A DNA stretch of 64,000 nt from Alicyclobacillus sp. (GCA_023511725.1 JAIMAY010000002.1:62001-126000), one strand, 5' to 3'; positions 16,063 to 25,409 are shown, counted from the first letter of the stretch. Numbers and translations: made by a program. The notes: generated by a model from the letters alone, not told the origin.

Positions 16063-17709
16063 TCAGCGAGCCGTGCCGGCTTTATCGCTCACCGCGGCCG
16101 CTTCTCGGCCGCCACCGCCTGCCTCATCCTCAAAGTACTCCTTGCCCTTCAGCCGAACTTCGGGCAGCAGCCAAGTGCCCAAAAAGGTCAGGATGGCAAA
16201 CGCCAAACCGAGCAGGAACATGGTGTGCGTGGCCTGCGTCAAGGAGAGCTTGAGCCCCGCAATGAACTGCTGGTACAGCTGTTCACCCGCCGGCCCGAAC
16301 GACGTGAACGCCGCATGAATCTGCTCCTGCGCCTGGCGCGTGATGAGCGACTGCGGATTCAGCTTGGCGAGCGCAGAGCCTTGCGCCCCCTGCAGGGCAG
16401 CCGGCAGATTGGCCTTGAGCGCTGAAGCAAAGCGGTGGTTCATCACCGTACCGAAGATGGGCGCGGCCACCACCCCTCCCAGCGAGTTCACGAACTGCTG
16501 CGTGCTGTTGACCGTACCCATCATGCGATACGGGAAGGCGTTCTGCACCGCCACGTTGGCCAGCGGCATCAGCCCGCCGATGCCGAGCCCCAGCACCACC
16601 ATGTCCGCCGACACCACCCAGTAGGATGTGTCCACGTGGAGTTGCGTCAGCAGCACGGATCCGAGGATGATGACCAGACCGCAACCGTTGGCCAGGCGCA
16701 GGTAGCGGCCCGTGCGGCTCATCCACTGACCGGTCACGATGCTGCCGATGATGAAGCTGAACATCATCGGTGTCATCAGGTAACCGCTGTTCTGCGGATT
16801 CAGGCCGATCACGCCCTGCACGTACAGCGGCAAAAACATCAGGCTGCTGAACATGGTCATGGACACGAACAACGCCAGCACCAGCGAAACGACGAACACC
16901 CGGTTTTTGAAGAGGGAGGGGGTGAGGACGGGATCGGCCGCACGCGACTCATACCAGAAGAAGACCACGAGCAGCACCGCGCCACCCGCAAACCACGCCC
17001 ACAGCACGGGGTCCGACCAGGCGTAGCGGCTGCCCGCCCAGGTGAAGGCGAGCAGGATGGGCATCAGGCCGGCAATCAGGAGCAGCGTACCCCACCAGTC
17101 CACCTTCGCCTCGTGGGGCAAACGCACCCTCGGCAGCGCGAAGATGACGCCCAGAATGGCGAGCGCCGCCACGGGCAGATTGATGTAGAACACCCAGCGC
17201 CACGACCAGTGCGTGGTGATGAAGCCACCGATGGCGGGACCCAGGATGCTGGAGAGGCCGAACAGCGCACCCATGGCACCCATCCAGCGCCCCCGCTCCT
17301 TGGGATCAAAGATATCCCCGATGGTGGCCCGCGGCATGCTCATCATGGCCCCTGCGCCAATGCCCTGAAATGCCCGCGCCAGAACGAGTTGCAGCATGGT
17401 CTGCGCCATGCCGGAGATGGCCGAACCGATGGCAAAGACAATGAGGCCGAACAGATAGAACGGCCGCCGCCCAAAGACGTCGGACAACTTGCCGTAGATG
17501 GGAACGGTGACGGCCGACGCCAGCATGTATGCGCTGAACACCCAGGTGTAGAGAGAGAACCCATGCAGGTCAGCAATCACGGTCGGCATCGCCGTCGAGA
17601 CCACCGTCTGATCCAGCGATGCAAACAGCATGGTCAGCATCACCGTGGCAAGCGCCCACCAGCGCCGGCGACCTGTGATTCGATTCGTCGTCTGCAGCAA
17701 ACGCGTCAC
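16063..17709 (-). CDS. MFS multidrug exporter, DHA2 (EmrB/QacA) family
   Basis: A 548-residue 14-TM major-facilitator drug:H+ antiporter. Motifs include LDQTVVSTAMP in TM1 (motif D1), GKLSDVFGRRPF between TM2 and TM3 (motif A) and LGPAIGG in TM5 (motif C). A cytoplasmic tail follows (VRLKGKEYFEDEAGG). The GTG at 17709 is chosen. An earlier in-frame GTG (17751) lies inside the promoter spacer, and AAAGGA lies just before 17709. A TTG three codons on is possible. It exports hydrophobic or cationic toxic compounds in this family; the substrate is unpredictable. Confidence 0.87.
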   Translation of the reverse strand: MTRLLQTTNRITGRRRWWALATVMLTMLFASLDQTVVSTAMPTVIADLHGFSLYTWVFSAYMLASAVTVPIYGKLSDVFGRRPFYLFGLIVFAIGSAISGMAQTMLQLVLARAFQGIGAGAMMSMPRATIGDIFDPKERGRWMGAMGALFGLSSILGPAIGGFITTHWSWRWVFYINLPVAALAILGVIFALPRVRLPHEAKVDWWGTLLLIAGLMPILLAFTWAGSRYAWSDPVLWAWFAGGAVLLVVFFWYESRAADPVLTPSLFKNRVFVVSLVLALFVSMTMFSSLMFLPLYVQGVIGLNPQNSGYLMTPMMFSFIIGSIVTGQWMSRTGRYLRLANGCGLVIILGSVLLTQLHVDTSYWVVSADMVVLGLGIGGLMPLANVAVQNAFPYRMMGTVNSTQQFVNSLGGVVAAPIFGTVMNHRFASALKANLPAALQGAQGSALAKLNPQSLITRQAQEQIHAAFTSFGPAGEQLYQQFIAGLKLSLTQATHTMFLLGLAFAILTFLGTWLLPEVRLKGKEYFEDEAGGGGREAAAVSDKAGTAR

Positions 17710-17738
17710 GCATCCTTTCGCGTTTTCACATCGCCTCC

Positions 17739-17767
17739 ATCTTACGCGCACTTATTTTAGCTGTCAA
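17739..17767 (-). promoter_or_regulatory. Promoter with overlapping palindrome upstream of the MFS exporter
   Basis: On the minus strand, -35 TTGACA and -10 TAAGAT are 17 bp apart. The -35 box is embedded in the palindrome GTCATTTGAC (17763-17772). This suggests a repressor site blocking sigma factor access, as in MarR/TetR-regulated efflux genes. No such regulator is adjacent. The promoter lies in the 21-bp space after the upstream dehydrogenase gene, so the exporter is transcribed separately. Confidence 0.65.
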
Positions 17768-17772
17768 ATGAC

Positions 17773-18858
17773 TTAAACTGTTAATGGTATCTCCGCAAGG
17801 CGAACCTCCCGGCCGGTTTCCGCCGACTTGTACAGCGCGGCCAAGGTGCGCATCACCAACAGCCCATGCTCCGCGTCTGCGCCGGAGTCGTCGTTGCGCC
17901 TCACCCTGTCGAGAAACGCGCGCAGCATCCGCACCCGGTCACCCTCGTCCGCGGCCGGGGGTGTGAGCGGAATGTCCACCAGGTGGCCGTGCCACTCCGT
18001 GCGCCAGTGACCCCCGCGCGTGGAGAGCTGTACGCCGCCTTCCGCGCCGAGCAACTCCACCTTCGGCTGATTGTCCGTCTCCAGATGCCCCGCCCAACTC
18101 GCCTGCAGCTCGATGGTGGACCCGTGCTCAAGCCGGATCAGCGCCACAGCGAAGTCCTCCACATCGAACACCCCGTCCCAATCCGGCGTCCCCCAACCGC
18201 CAATGCCTTTGCGACGCGGGCCGAGTTCCGCGTAGGTCGCCGCCGATACCGCCACGGGCTGCGGCCAGCCGAGAAGGTGGAGGGTGAGGTCCAGCATGTG
18301 GACGCCTAGATCCATCACGGGCCCGCCCCCAGCCTCCGCCCGCCGCGTGAACCATGATCCCCAGCCGGGGATACCCTTGCGCCGCAGCCAAGCCGCGTGG
18401 GCGTGATAGACGCGGCCGAGGGCACCCTGCTCCATCAATCGAACGGCCTCCAGCGTCGGCCATGTCCAGCGCATCTGATGCGCCATCATGAGCGGCCGTT
18501 TCGCACTCCGCTGTGCCTCGACAATCCGGGCTGCCTGCGCGACGTTGTACGCCATCGGCTTTTCCAACAACACGGCTTTCCCAGCACTGAGCGCCGCCAC
18601 CGCCGCGTCTGCGTGCCAGCGGTTAGGCAACGCGACAATGACGGCGTCCACCTCTGAATCCCGCACCAAGTCGTCCGTGCTGTCATACACGCGCCGAATC
18701 TGGTGCGTGGCCGCGCGCGCATGAGCCGCCTCAAGATTCACATCCGCGATGGCCACTACCTCGGCGTCCCCTGCGAGCGCGTGCAGGGTCTGCAGATGCA
18801 GTTCCGCGATGCTGCCCGCCCCGATGATGCCGATACCAACTCTGCTGTCCTGGGCCAC
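17773..18858 (-). CDS. Gfo/Idh/MocA family oxidoreductase (second in cluster)
   Basis: A 361-residue NAD(P)-dependent sugar dehydrogenase. The Rossmann loop GIIGAGSIAELH is at the N-terminus, the EKPMAYN motif supplies the catalytic Lys, and VMDLGVHMLDL supplies the Asp/His pair. The GTG at 18858 has GAGGGG 7 nt upstream and sits 1 nt after the previous stop, so it is translationally linked to the preceding gene. In lgd-like pathways a second dehydrogenase of this family (LgdC) reduces 3-keto-glucose to glucose; that role is an inference from cluster composition. A myo-inositol- or galactose-type dehydrogenase is the alternative. Confidence 0.85.
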   Translation of the reverse strand: MAQDSRVGIGIIGAGSIAELHLQTLHALAGDAEVVAIADVNLEAAHARAATHQIRRVYDSTDDLVRDSEVDAVIVALPNRWHADAAVAALSAGKAVLLEKPMAYNVAQAARIVEAQRSAKRPLMMAHQMRWTWPTLEAVRLMEQGALGRVYHAHAAWLRRKGIPGWGSWFTRRAEAGGGPVMDLGVHMLDLTLHLLGWPQPVAVSAATYAELGPRRKGIGGWGTPDWDGVFDVEDFAVALIRLEHGSTIELQASWAGHLETDNQPKVELLGAEGGVQLSTRGGHWRTEWHGHLVDIPLTPPAADEGDRVRMLRAFLDRVRRNDDSGADAEHGLLVMRTLAALYKSAETGREVRLAEIPLTV

Positions 18859-18859
18859 C

Positions 18860-19627
18860 CTATGTCCCCTCTTTTCTGTTGTATTTCCGCAGGTAGTCAA
18901 GACTCATCCGGATGGCCTCCATCGGCGGCCGTCGACACACGTCCTGCTCCACCATCCACCACATCACGCCGGTCTCGGTGATGAGCGGCAGCCACACGTC
19001 CCACGGCAGCACGCCCTGTCCCACCTCGGCGAAGAAGCGCTCGTCATCCGCCGTCATATCCTTCAGGTGTACCAGCGGCAGGCGACCCGCCAAGCGCCGG
19101 ATCCAGCCGGGTACGTCCTCACCCGCGTAGGCCGCCCAGTACAGGTCCAGCTCAAAACCCACCAACACCGGGTCCGTCTCCGCCACAAGGATGTCCATGC
19201 CGGTGCCACCCTCCGGAAGCGGCTCGAACTCGAACGCGTGGTTGTGGTACACGAGGCGCAGTCCCGCATCCCAGCAGCGGGCGCCGAGCGTGTTCAGCCA
19301 CGCGCCCAGCCGGCGCCAATCCTCCGAGTTTCGGCGAACCTCCGGAGGCACCCAGGGTACCACGAGATAGGTGGCGCCGAGTTCCGCCACCGTGGCCACC
19401 GCGGCGGCCTCGTCCGCAAGGAGCGCGTCCCACCGCACGTGGATGGACGGGATGAGGGCGCCGCAGGCCTCGGCGGCAGCCCGCACCTCGGCCGGCGTAC
19501 AGCGGCCGAGCCCGGCAGGCTCTACCGCGTCATAGCCGAGATGGCGCACGGTCTGAACCAGCCAGGCCACATCGTCCGTAACGTCGCGCAGCGTGTATAG
19601 TTGCACCCCCAAACGCGGCGCCGTCAT
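18860..19627 (-). CDS. Sugar phosphate isomerase/epimerase-fold protein (second)
   Basis: A 255-residue TIM barrel of the AP-endonuclease-2/xylose-isomerase-like family. Expected metal ligands are seen in NHAFEFEP (Glu), ELDLYWAAYAGED (Glu/Asp), LVHLKDM (His) and MVEQDV (Glu). The ATG at 19627 overlaps the upstream gene's stop (ATGA), showing coupling; a longer upstream reading frame lacks support. Members isomerise, epimerise or dehydrate sugars and keto-sugars (IolE, IolI, LgdB). Here it is one of two such proteins between two Gfo/Idh dehydrogenases. Confidence 0.85.
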   Translation of the reverse strand: MTAPRLGVQLYTLRDVTDDVAWLVQTVRHLGYDAVEPAGLGRCTPAEVRAAAEACGALIPSIHVRWDALLADEAAAVATVAELGATYLVVPWVPPEVRRNSEDWRRLGAWLNTLGARCWDAGLRLVYHNHAFEFEPLPEGGTGMDILVAETDPVLVGFELDLYWAAYAGEDVPGWIRRLAGRLPLVHLKDMTADDERFFAEVGQGVLPWDVWLPLITETGVMWWMVEQDVCRRPPMEAIRMSLDYLRKYNRKEGT

Positions 19628-20595
19628 GCCCACCACATCCGCGGCATCGGTTCCCGGAAGATCACCCGCTGCAAAAGCTCCACTGCTTTGCGGAAGCCTT
19701 CCCCAGGTGAAGCCAGCGGGTCTTCGTGCTCGATGCTCAGCACCCCGTCGTATCCCACCGTGCGCAGTGTGCTGACGATGGCCCGCCAGCGCTCCTCCGG
19801 CATGCCGTAGCCGACGCTGCGGAACGTCCACGAACGCTCGGGCACGTTGGCGTACGGCTTGGTGTCAAGCACCCCGTTCACCCGCACATTGGCGGGATCG
19901 AGGTACACATCCTTCGCGTGGAAGTGGAACAGCGCCTCGTGCCGCGCCAGATGGCGAATGGCCTCCACGGGGTCAATGCCCTGCCAGAGCAGGTGGCTGG
20001 GATCAAAGTTGGCGCCAATCTCCGGCCCCACCGCCTCTCTCAGCCGTAACAGGGTCTCGGGATTGTACACCATGAACCCGGGATGCATCTCGAACGCGAT
20101 GTGGCGAACACCGTGCTGTTGCGCGAACACGGCTTCGCGCCGCCAGTAGGGAATCAGCTGCGTGTTCCATTGCCATTCGAGCAGCCGCGCATACTCGGGA
20201 GGCCAGGTGCAGGTGACCCAGTTGGGGTACTTGGCGTCCTCCGAGTCGCCCGGGCAACCCGAGAACACGTTGATGCAGTCCACACCCAGGCGCTCCGCGA
20301 GCAAAACCGTCTTGCGCCAGGTCTCATGCGACTGCGTGGCAAAACCCTTGTCGGGATGCAGGGGATTGCCGTGACAACTGAGCGCCGAGATGATTAAGCC
20401 GCGGTCTGCCAGCGCCTTCTGAAACGCCTGCAGTTTCGCCTCATCCTCCAAGAGGATGTCGGGATCACAGTGGGCGGGGCCGGGATAGTTGCCCGTGCCC
20501 AGTTCCACCGCGTCCAGGCCATGCGCCTTCACCACGTCGAGCATCTGCTCGAACGGCAGGTCCTGAAACAACACCGTAAACACGCCAATCTTCAT
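19624..20595 (-). CDS. Sugar phosphate isomerase/epimerase-fold protein (first)
   Basis: A 323-residue TIM-barrel protein. Metal-binding residues are in AFEMHPGF (Glu), GANFDPSHLLWQG (Asp/His), FHFHAKDV (His) and LSIEHED (Glu). SCHGNPLHP and NVFSGCPGDS are typical of the large sugar-isomerase subgroup found beside Gfo/Idh enzymes. The ATG at 20595 has GGGGAGGG about 9 nt upstream. It starts 17 nt after the dehydrogenase stop and overlaps the next gene by 4 nt. A likely role is opening or hydrating a 3-keto-glycoside made by the adjacent dehydrogenase; the exact chemistry is not readable. Confidence 0.85.
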   Translation of the reverse strand: MKIGVFTVLFQDLPFEQMLDVVKAHGLDAVELGTGNYPGPAHCDPDILLEDEAKLQAFQKALADRGLIISALSCHGNPLHPDKGFATQSHETWRKTVLLAERLGVDCINVFSGCPGDSEDAKYPNWVTCTWPPEYARLLEWQWNTQLIPYWRREAVFAQQHGVRHIAFEMHPGFMVYNPETLLRLREAVGPEIGANFDPSHLLWQGIDPVEAIRHLARHEALFHFHAKDVYLDPANVRVNGVLDTKPYANVPERSWTFRSVGYGMPEERWRAIVSTLRTVGYDGVLSIEHEDPLASPGEGFRKAVELLQRVIFREPMPRMWWA

Positions 20596-20612
20596 TGAAC
20601 CCACGCCCTCCC

Positions 20613-21782
20613 CTACAGGTTGTCGTCGTCGATAGCCACCCACGCGGCGCGCTCGTGGCTGAGGCGAACCGCATCAAGGATGCGCTGCATGCGGTGCCCG
20701 TCGTCAAAGGTGGCGAAGCCGTAGGGTCGGACGGCATCCCCGCGGGCACCGTCACGCACCGCGGAGTAGAAAGCCATCAGCAGGTTCTTGAGCCCGTCCG
20801 GCCAGCCCTGGTTGTGCCCCCCTGGATAGTGCAGTGCTGACCGGGCTGCGTCCGACACGAGCGCAGGGTCCGCCAGCAGCACTTCATTGGGTTTGTCGCG
20901 ATACCCGAGCCACAGCCGCTCCGACTCCTCCTGCGACCACTCGGCCGCCGCTCGGCTTCCATCCAGCGCCACCACCAGCCGGTTCTTGCGCCCGGCGCTC
21001 ACCTGCGACACGGTGACGCTGCCGATGGCACCCCCGTCAAAGCGCAACAGCAACGTCGCCGCATCCTCGCTCTCCACGCGAACAGGCTCACCGGCCGCAT
21101 CGGCGGCCGACGTGAAGGTCTCCCGGCTACCCGCGGCGGGCCGCCGGCGAACCGGGAGGAGCGTGGCGAGATCTGCAAACACGCGCGTCACCCGCTGCCC
21201 GCTGATGAACTGGACCGTGTCGAGCCAGTGCGATCCGATGTCCGCCACCGCCCGCAGCGGCCCGCCGAGGGCGGGATCGACACGCCAGTTGTAATCCGTC
21301 TCCCATAGCAGCCAATCCTGGAGGTAGTGCCCCCGGATTATCCGGACCTCCCCCAGGTCTCCCCGCAGCACGCGCTGACGGAGCTCCTGCACCATGGCGT
21401 AGTGGCGATAGTTGAAGCAGACGCCATGCACCACCCCCGCTTCGCGCGCCAACTGCAGCAACTGCCCCGTTTCCGCCGAGGAGATGCCCAGCGGTTTCTC
21501 GGAGAGCAGGTGCTTGCCCGCCCGCAGCACATCGCGGTTCATGGGGAAGTGCAGATGGTTGGGCGTGCAGTTGTGAACGACATCCACGTCTGCATCCGCC
21601 AAGAGTTGGTGGTAATCCCCGTACGCCCGCGGGATGCCGTACCTGTCCGCCACGGCCCGCGCCTTCTCCTCACTGGAGCCCACCACCGCCACCACGTCAG
21701 CCAGCCCTGTGCGCAGAGCCGCCTCGATGTGCGCCGGCCCAACGAAACCGGTTCCGATGATGCCGACACGCAGTTTGGCCAT
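20613..21782 (-). CDS. Gfo/Idh/MocA family oxidoreductase (first in cluster)
   Basis: A 389-residue NAD(P)-dependent dehydrogenase. The Rossmann loop is GIIGTGFVGPAH, the catalytic motif EKPLGIS, followed by VCFNYRHYAMV, RGHYLQDW and ADIGSHWLD (Asp/His). The R-G-x-Y-L-Q-D-W segment is also found in levoglucosan dehydrogenases, which oxidise the C3 hydroxyl of a non-phosphorylated sugar. The ATG at 21782 gives 7 nt spacing to AAGGAG; the adjacent ATG at 21785 is closer. It lies 44 bp after the LacI-type regulator gene. Proposed as the pathway's first oxidation step; substrate unproven. Confidence 0.85.
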   Translation of the reverse strand: MAKLRVGIIGTGFVGPAHIEAALRTGLADVVAVVGSSEEKARAVADRYGIPRAYGDYHQLLADADVDVVHNCTPNHLHFPMNRDVLRAGKHLLSEKPLGISSAETGQLLQLAREAGVVHGVCFNYRHYAMVQELRQRVLRGDLGEVRIIRGHYLQDWLLWETDYNWRVDPALGGPLRAVADIGSHWLDTVQFISGQRVTRVFADLATLLPVRRRPAAGSRETFTSAADAAGEPVRVESEDAATLLLRFDGGAIGSVTVSQVSAGRKNRLVVALDGSRAAAEWSQEESERLWLGYRDKPNEVLLADPALVSDAARSALHYPGGHNQGWPDGLKNLLMAFYSAVRDGARGDAVRPYGFATFDDGHRMQRILDAVRLSHERAAWVAIDDDNL

Positions 21783-21826
21783 CATCCCTCTCCTTTCCAA
21801 GTCACATCGACGCCACGGATGCGGTC

Positions 21827-22891
21827 TCAGCCCATATCCGACATCTCGTCCGCCGCATCGGCGCGCGGAGGCGCCACGGTCCCTCGGTCCATCCACTCAT
21901 GCGGCAGCACCACGCGTAGCCTCGGCACGTCGCGACCCTCGACGAGATCCAGCAACAGCGACATGGCGCGCCGGCCAATCTCTGCCTTCGGCTGCCGTAC
22001 TGTCGTCAGTTCTGGCGTCACCCATGTGGAGGCCGGGATGTCGTCAAAACCCACGACGGAGACGTCCGCTGGGACGTGCAGACCGTGATCCTGCAACCAC
22101 TTCATGCAGCCCAGCGCCATCTCATCGTTGGAGCAAAACAGCGCCGTCGGCGGCGGTCCATAGGCGAACAGCGTGGCCGCCGCCGCGTAGCCGGACGCAA
22201 AGGTCCAGTCGCCGCGGGCGATGAGCCGGTCTTCCGGCGTGATGCCGGCCGCGCGCAGCGCTTCCAGGTACCCCTGCAGCCGATCCCGGCTCAACACCAC
22301 CTCCATCGGCCCGGTCACGCACGCAATGCGCCGATGGCCTGCCGCAATCAGGCGTTCCACCGCGTCGCGCGCCGCTGCCCGGTTGTCGATGGCCACGGTG
22401 GGCACCTCATCCGCATCCACGTACTCACAAGCCATCACCAGCGGTACGCGCGGCTTGCGTCGCTGCAGCACGGATCGCGGCAGTCTCGCCGTCGCCAGGA
22501 TCACACCGTCCACGAACCGCTCGTCCGTCAACCCGAGAAGTTCCTGCTCACGCTCGACCGAGTTGCCGGTGTTGCCGAGCAGCACATGAAAGCCTCGCTC
22601 TGCGGCGGCTTCTTCCAAGCCTTTCACGATTTCTGAGAAGAACGGGTTGGTGATGTCCGGCAGGATCACCACCACGAGCTTCGACGCACTTCTGCGCAAG
22701 CTGCGCGCCAGACGGTTGGGGTGATACTGCAGATCCTCGATGGCCTGCAGCACACGTTGCCGCGTCTCTGTGGACACGTGAGGGTACCCGGCGAGCACCC
22801 GCGAAACCGTTGCCGTTGACACCCGCGCTCTTCTTGCCACGTCGCTCATGCGAATGGAGCCGCTGTCGCCTCTGTACTGCAACCACGTCAC
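21827..22891 (-). CDS. LacI family transcriptional regulator
   Basis: A 354-residue LacI/GalR repressor. The N-terminal helix-turn-helix and hinge read MSDVARRARVSTATVSRVLA, then RLARSLRRSASKLVVVILPD (about residues 15-75). A periplasmic-binding-protein-like effector domain follows, with CSNDEMALGCMKWL and VSVVGFDDIP. The first GTG (22891) has only AAGG nearby; the ATG 14 codons later matches the usual LacI start but lacks a ribosome site. It sits between the ABC transporter and catabolic genes. It is the likely regulator of the operon, with a CG-centred operator found before the binding-protein gene. Confidence 0.92.
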   Translation of the reverse strand: MTWLQYRGDSGSIRMSDVARRARVSTATVSRVLAGYPHVSTETRQRVLQAIEDLQYHPNRLARSLRRSASKLVVVILPDITNPFFSEIVKGLEEAAAERGFHVLLGNTGNSVEREQELLGLTDERFVDGVILATARLPRSVLQRRKPRVPLVMACEYVDADEVPTVAIDNRAAARDAVERLIAAGHRRIACVTGPMEVVLSRDRLQGYLEALRAAGITPEDRLIARGDWTFASGYAAAATLFAYGPPPTALFCSNDEMALGCMKWLQDHGLHVPADVSVVGFDDIPASTWVTPELTTVRQPKAEIGRRAMSLLLDLVEGRDVPRLRVVLPHEWMDRGTVAPPRADAADEMSDMG

Positions 22892-22942
22892 CGCCTTGAG
22901 AAAAATGCATGAGTGGCTTGCCCTGTGGGATCATTCCGCCTC

Positions 22943-23866
22943 TCACGCCTCTCTACGCTGCAGAAGCACGGCCGCGATGATGATGGCTCCCTTGACAAAG
23001 CCCTGAAGGTACGGAGAAACATTCAGCAGGTTGATCAAGTTATTCAGGATCTCCATGATCAGGACGCCCACAAAGGTGCCTGCGATGCTGCCCTTACCAC
23101 CGGCGAGCCTTGTACCTCCAATCACGACGGCCGCAATCGAGTCCAATTCGTAGTTGATGCCCGAGCTCGATGACGAAATGGAATCCAATCGCGATGACTC
23201 AATCACGGCGGCCAGTCCCGTCAAGGTGCCGCACACGACATAGGTCCACACCTTAATACGGTCCACGCGGATGCCGGACAGTCGCGCGGCACGCTCGTTG
23301 CTGCCTATCGCGTAGACGTACCGCCCAAACCGCGTCCAATGGAGGACCAGAAACATGACGACCGTAGCAATCACAAAGATGTACGTTGGATAGGAAAGGC
23401 CAAACAAGGAACCCATTCCTATATTACTGTAGGATTCAATGTTGCCGCTCACCGTTCCCCCTTGGGCCATGTACAAAATTACCGACCGCGCCATCGCCAT
23501 GGTTGCAAGAGTGGCGATAAACGGCGTAATCCGAGCCTTTGCGACCAGCAATCCATTGATGGCACCGGCCACAAGGCCACCTGCAAGTGTTGCGAGGATA
23601 GCGACGAGTCCGCTCCCACTAGCGTTGAGGCACATCAGGCCCACGGCTCCCACCAAGGCCAAGACGGATCCGACGGAGAGGTCCAAGCCTCCGGCCAGAA
23701 TGACCACCGTTTGTCCCAAAGCGATGATGCCAGTGATGGCTACCTGGGACAAAATATTTAAGAGATTTCCCTGGGTCAGGAAGTTCGGGCTCAGTATACT
23801 TGCCGCAACGAAAATGACCACGAAGGCCACCACAACACTGTACTTACTCCACAACGTCCGGATCAT
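22943..23866 (-). CDS. Sugar ABC transporter permease (RbsC-like)
   Basis: A 307-residue integral membrane protein of the branched-chain/ribose permease family with eight to ten hydrophobic segments. It carries GLDLSVGSVLALVGAVG and the family coupling region ANRAARLSGI-type, here SNERAARLSGIRVDRIK, plus VVIGGTRLAGGKGSIAGT near the C-terminus. It moves a sugar or polyol across the membrane with the ATPase gene upstream, which it overlaps by 4 nt. A single permease gene is present, implying a homodimer as for RbsC. Confidence 0.92.
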   Translation of the reverse strand: MIRTLWSKYSVVVAFVVIFVAASILSPNFLTQGNLLNILSQVAITGIIALGQTVVILAGGLDLSVGSVLALVGAVGLMCLNASGSGLVAILATLAGGLVAGAINGLLVAKARITPFIATLATMAMARSVILYMAQGGTVSGNIESYSNIGMGSLFGLSYPTYIFVIATVVMFLVLHWTRFGRYVYAIGSNERAARLSGIRVDRIKVWTYVVCGTLTGLAAVIESSRLDSISSSSSGINYELDSIAAVVIGGTRLAGGKGSIAGTFVGVLIMEILNNLINLLNVSPYLQGFVKGAIIIAAVLLQRREA

Positions 23867-25380
23867 CTGGCTTCACCTTGACCCTCCTGTGCCCCGGTTG
23901 CGTACAACATCAGCAGTTCCTCTGACGCATCTCCTGCGCTCACCTCAGCGACAACCGCACCTTTGAACATCACAACAATTCTGTCGCAGATGCGCAGAGC
24001 CTCCTGCATGTCAGGCGTCAGAACGATCACTGCTCGGTGGTCGTCTGCAAACCGGCGGACAATGGTATAAATATCTTGCTTGGCAGCCACGTCAACACCT
24101 TGCGTGGGGTTGTCCAGGATGAGCAGATCCACATCGGCCATCAGCCAACGAGCCAGCAATGATTTTTGCTGATTACCTCCGCTGAGGCTTCGGATGGCGC
24201 CCGACGGAGACGCGGCCTTGATGTTCAGGTCCTGCTGGTATCGCATGAACTCGGATCGTTCCTTGCCCAAGTGGATGAACCCTGCGCGGCTGAGCCGGTG
24301 CAATGTGGAAATGGTCGTGTTGTGCAGCACGCTTCTTTCAGGAAAAATACCGTTGACCTGACGATCCCGCGGGACATACCCGACGCCGCGGTACGCCGCT
24401 TCCACCGGAGCACGAGGCCGAAACTCCTTACCGCGGAGCAGACATTCTCCACTCCACCCACGGCGCTGCCCGAAGAGACACTCGAACAGTTCCTCATATC
24501 CCGCCCCCAGCAAGCCAGTGAAACCGAGGATCTCCCCTTCGCGAAGCGTAAAAGAAACGTTTCTGAAATGAGGTTCGCATGTCACTTTGATGGCCTGCAA
24601 TATCGGCTCATCGCGGTTCGCCACTGATTCGCGAGGGTTGCGTTGCGACACTTCTCCCATTTCACGGCCAATCATAGCCCGCACAAGACGCTTTTCATCG
24701 ACATCTGAAATCTCGCCGTCAGCGGCAACCATCCCGTCACGGAGGACCGTGTAGCGGTTGCACATGTTCACGACTTCCTGAAGTCGATGCGATATGAAGA
24801 TAATGCCCACGCCTTGCCCGCTGAGCGTCTTGATCAACTCTGCCAATCTCTCCGTCTCTCGCACGGTAAGAGACGTAGTCGGTTCGTCCAGGATCAGGAT
24901 TTTGGCGTTCTGCCTTACGGCTCGAGCTATCTCCACCACTTGCCTCAGCGGCGCATCCAGGTCCCGCACGGGCGTGCGAGGGGGCACAGACACGCCAAGC
25001 CGTTCAAGTACCTCTGTGGTGTCGCGCACCATTTTTGAGTAATCGATGACTCGTCCGAACTTCTGTGGCTCCTCGCCCAAAAAAATGTTCTCCGCGACCG
25101 TTAAATCTTCTGCCAACATCGCCTCCTGGTGCACGAAAGCAATCCCTAAGGAGCGTGCGTGTCTCGGACTGTAAATTTGGACAGGTCTCCCATTCAGAAG
25201 AATCTCTCCGGTGTCGGGAGGTAGGACTCCACCCAAGATGTTCATGAGGGTGGTTTTGCCGGCTCCATTTTCACCTAGAAGAGCACGTACTTCCCCCGCT
25301 TCCAGCGTCAAATCGACGCCGCGCAGGACGGGCACACCATGAAAAGATTTGTGGATGGATCTCATGGTGAGTAGGGCCAA
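23863..25380 (-). CDS. Sugar ABC transporter ATPase, double NBD (RbsA-like)
   Basis: A 505-residue tandem ATPase. NBD1 has Walker A GENGAGKTT and Walker B LILDEPTT, but its signature is degenerate (LDAPLRQVVEIARAV instead of LSVGQQQ). NBD2 has the usual degenerate Walker A (GLLGAGYEE), an intact signature LSGGNQQKSLLARW, and a Walker B reading LILDNPTQG, where Asn replaces the catalytic Glu normal in RbsA. The enzyme may therefore rely on NBD1's Glu with NBD2's signature. It lies downstream of the binding-protein gene across a strong hairpin. It belongs to the CUT2 class of monosaccharide transporters. Confidence 0.92.
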   Translation of the reverse strand: MALLTMRSIHKSFHGVPVLRGVDLTLEAGEVRALLGENGAGKTTLMNILGGVLPPDTGEILLNGRPVQIYSPRHARSLGIAFVHQEAMLAEDLTVAENIFLGEEPQKFGRVIDYSKMVRDTTEVLERLGVSVPPRTPVRDLDAPLRQVVEIARAVRQNAKILILDEPTTSLTVRETERLAELIKTLSGQGVGIIFISHRLQEVVNMCNRYTVLRDGMVAADGEISDVDEKRLVRAMIGREMGEVSQRNPRESVANRDEPILQAIKVTCEPHFRNVSFTLREGEILGFTGLLGAGYEELFECLFGQRRGWSGECLLRGKEFRPRAPVEAAYRGVGYVPRDRQVNGIFPERSVLHNTTISTLHRLSRAGFIHLGKERSEFMRYQQDLNIKAASPSGAIRSLSGGNQQKSLLARWLMADVDLLILDNPTQGVDVAAKQDIYTIVRRFADDHRAVIVLTPDMQEALRICDRIVVMFKGAVVAEVSAGDASEELLMLYATGAQEGQGEAR

Positions 25381-25409
25381 CTCTCGTCACCTCAGCCCTT
25401 CAGGTCGTC

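Noticed and set aside
16435-17760. 441-residue plus-strand ORF
   Set aside because: Antisense to the MFS exporter, His/Gln/Arg-rich without any domain.
17773-21782. Classical iol (myo-inositol) operon
   Set aside because: Gfo/Idh and isomerase-fold proteins fit, but iolB, iolC, iolD and iolJ are all missing.
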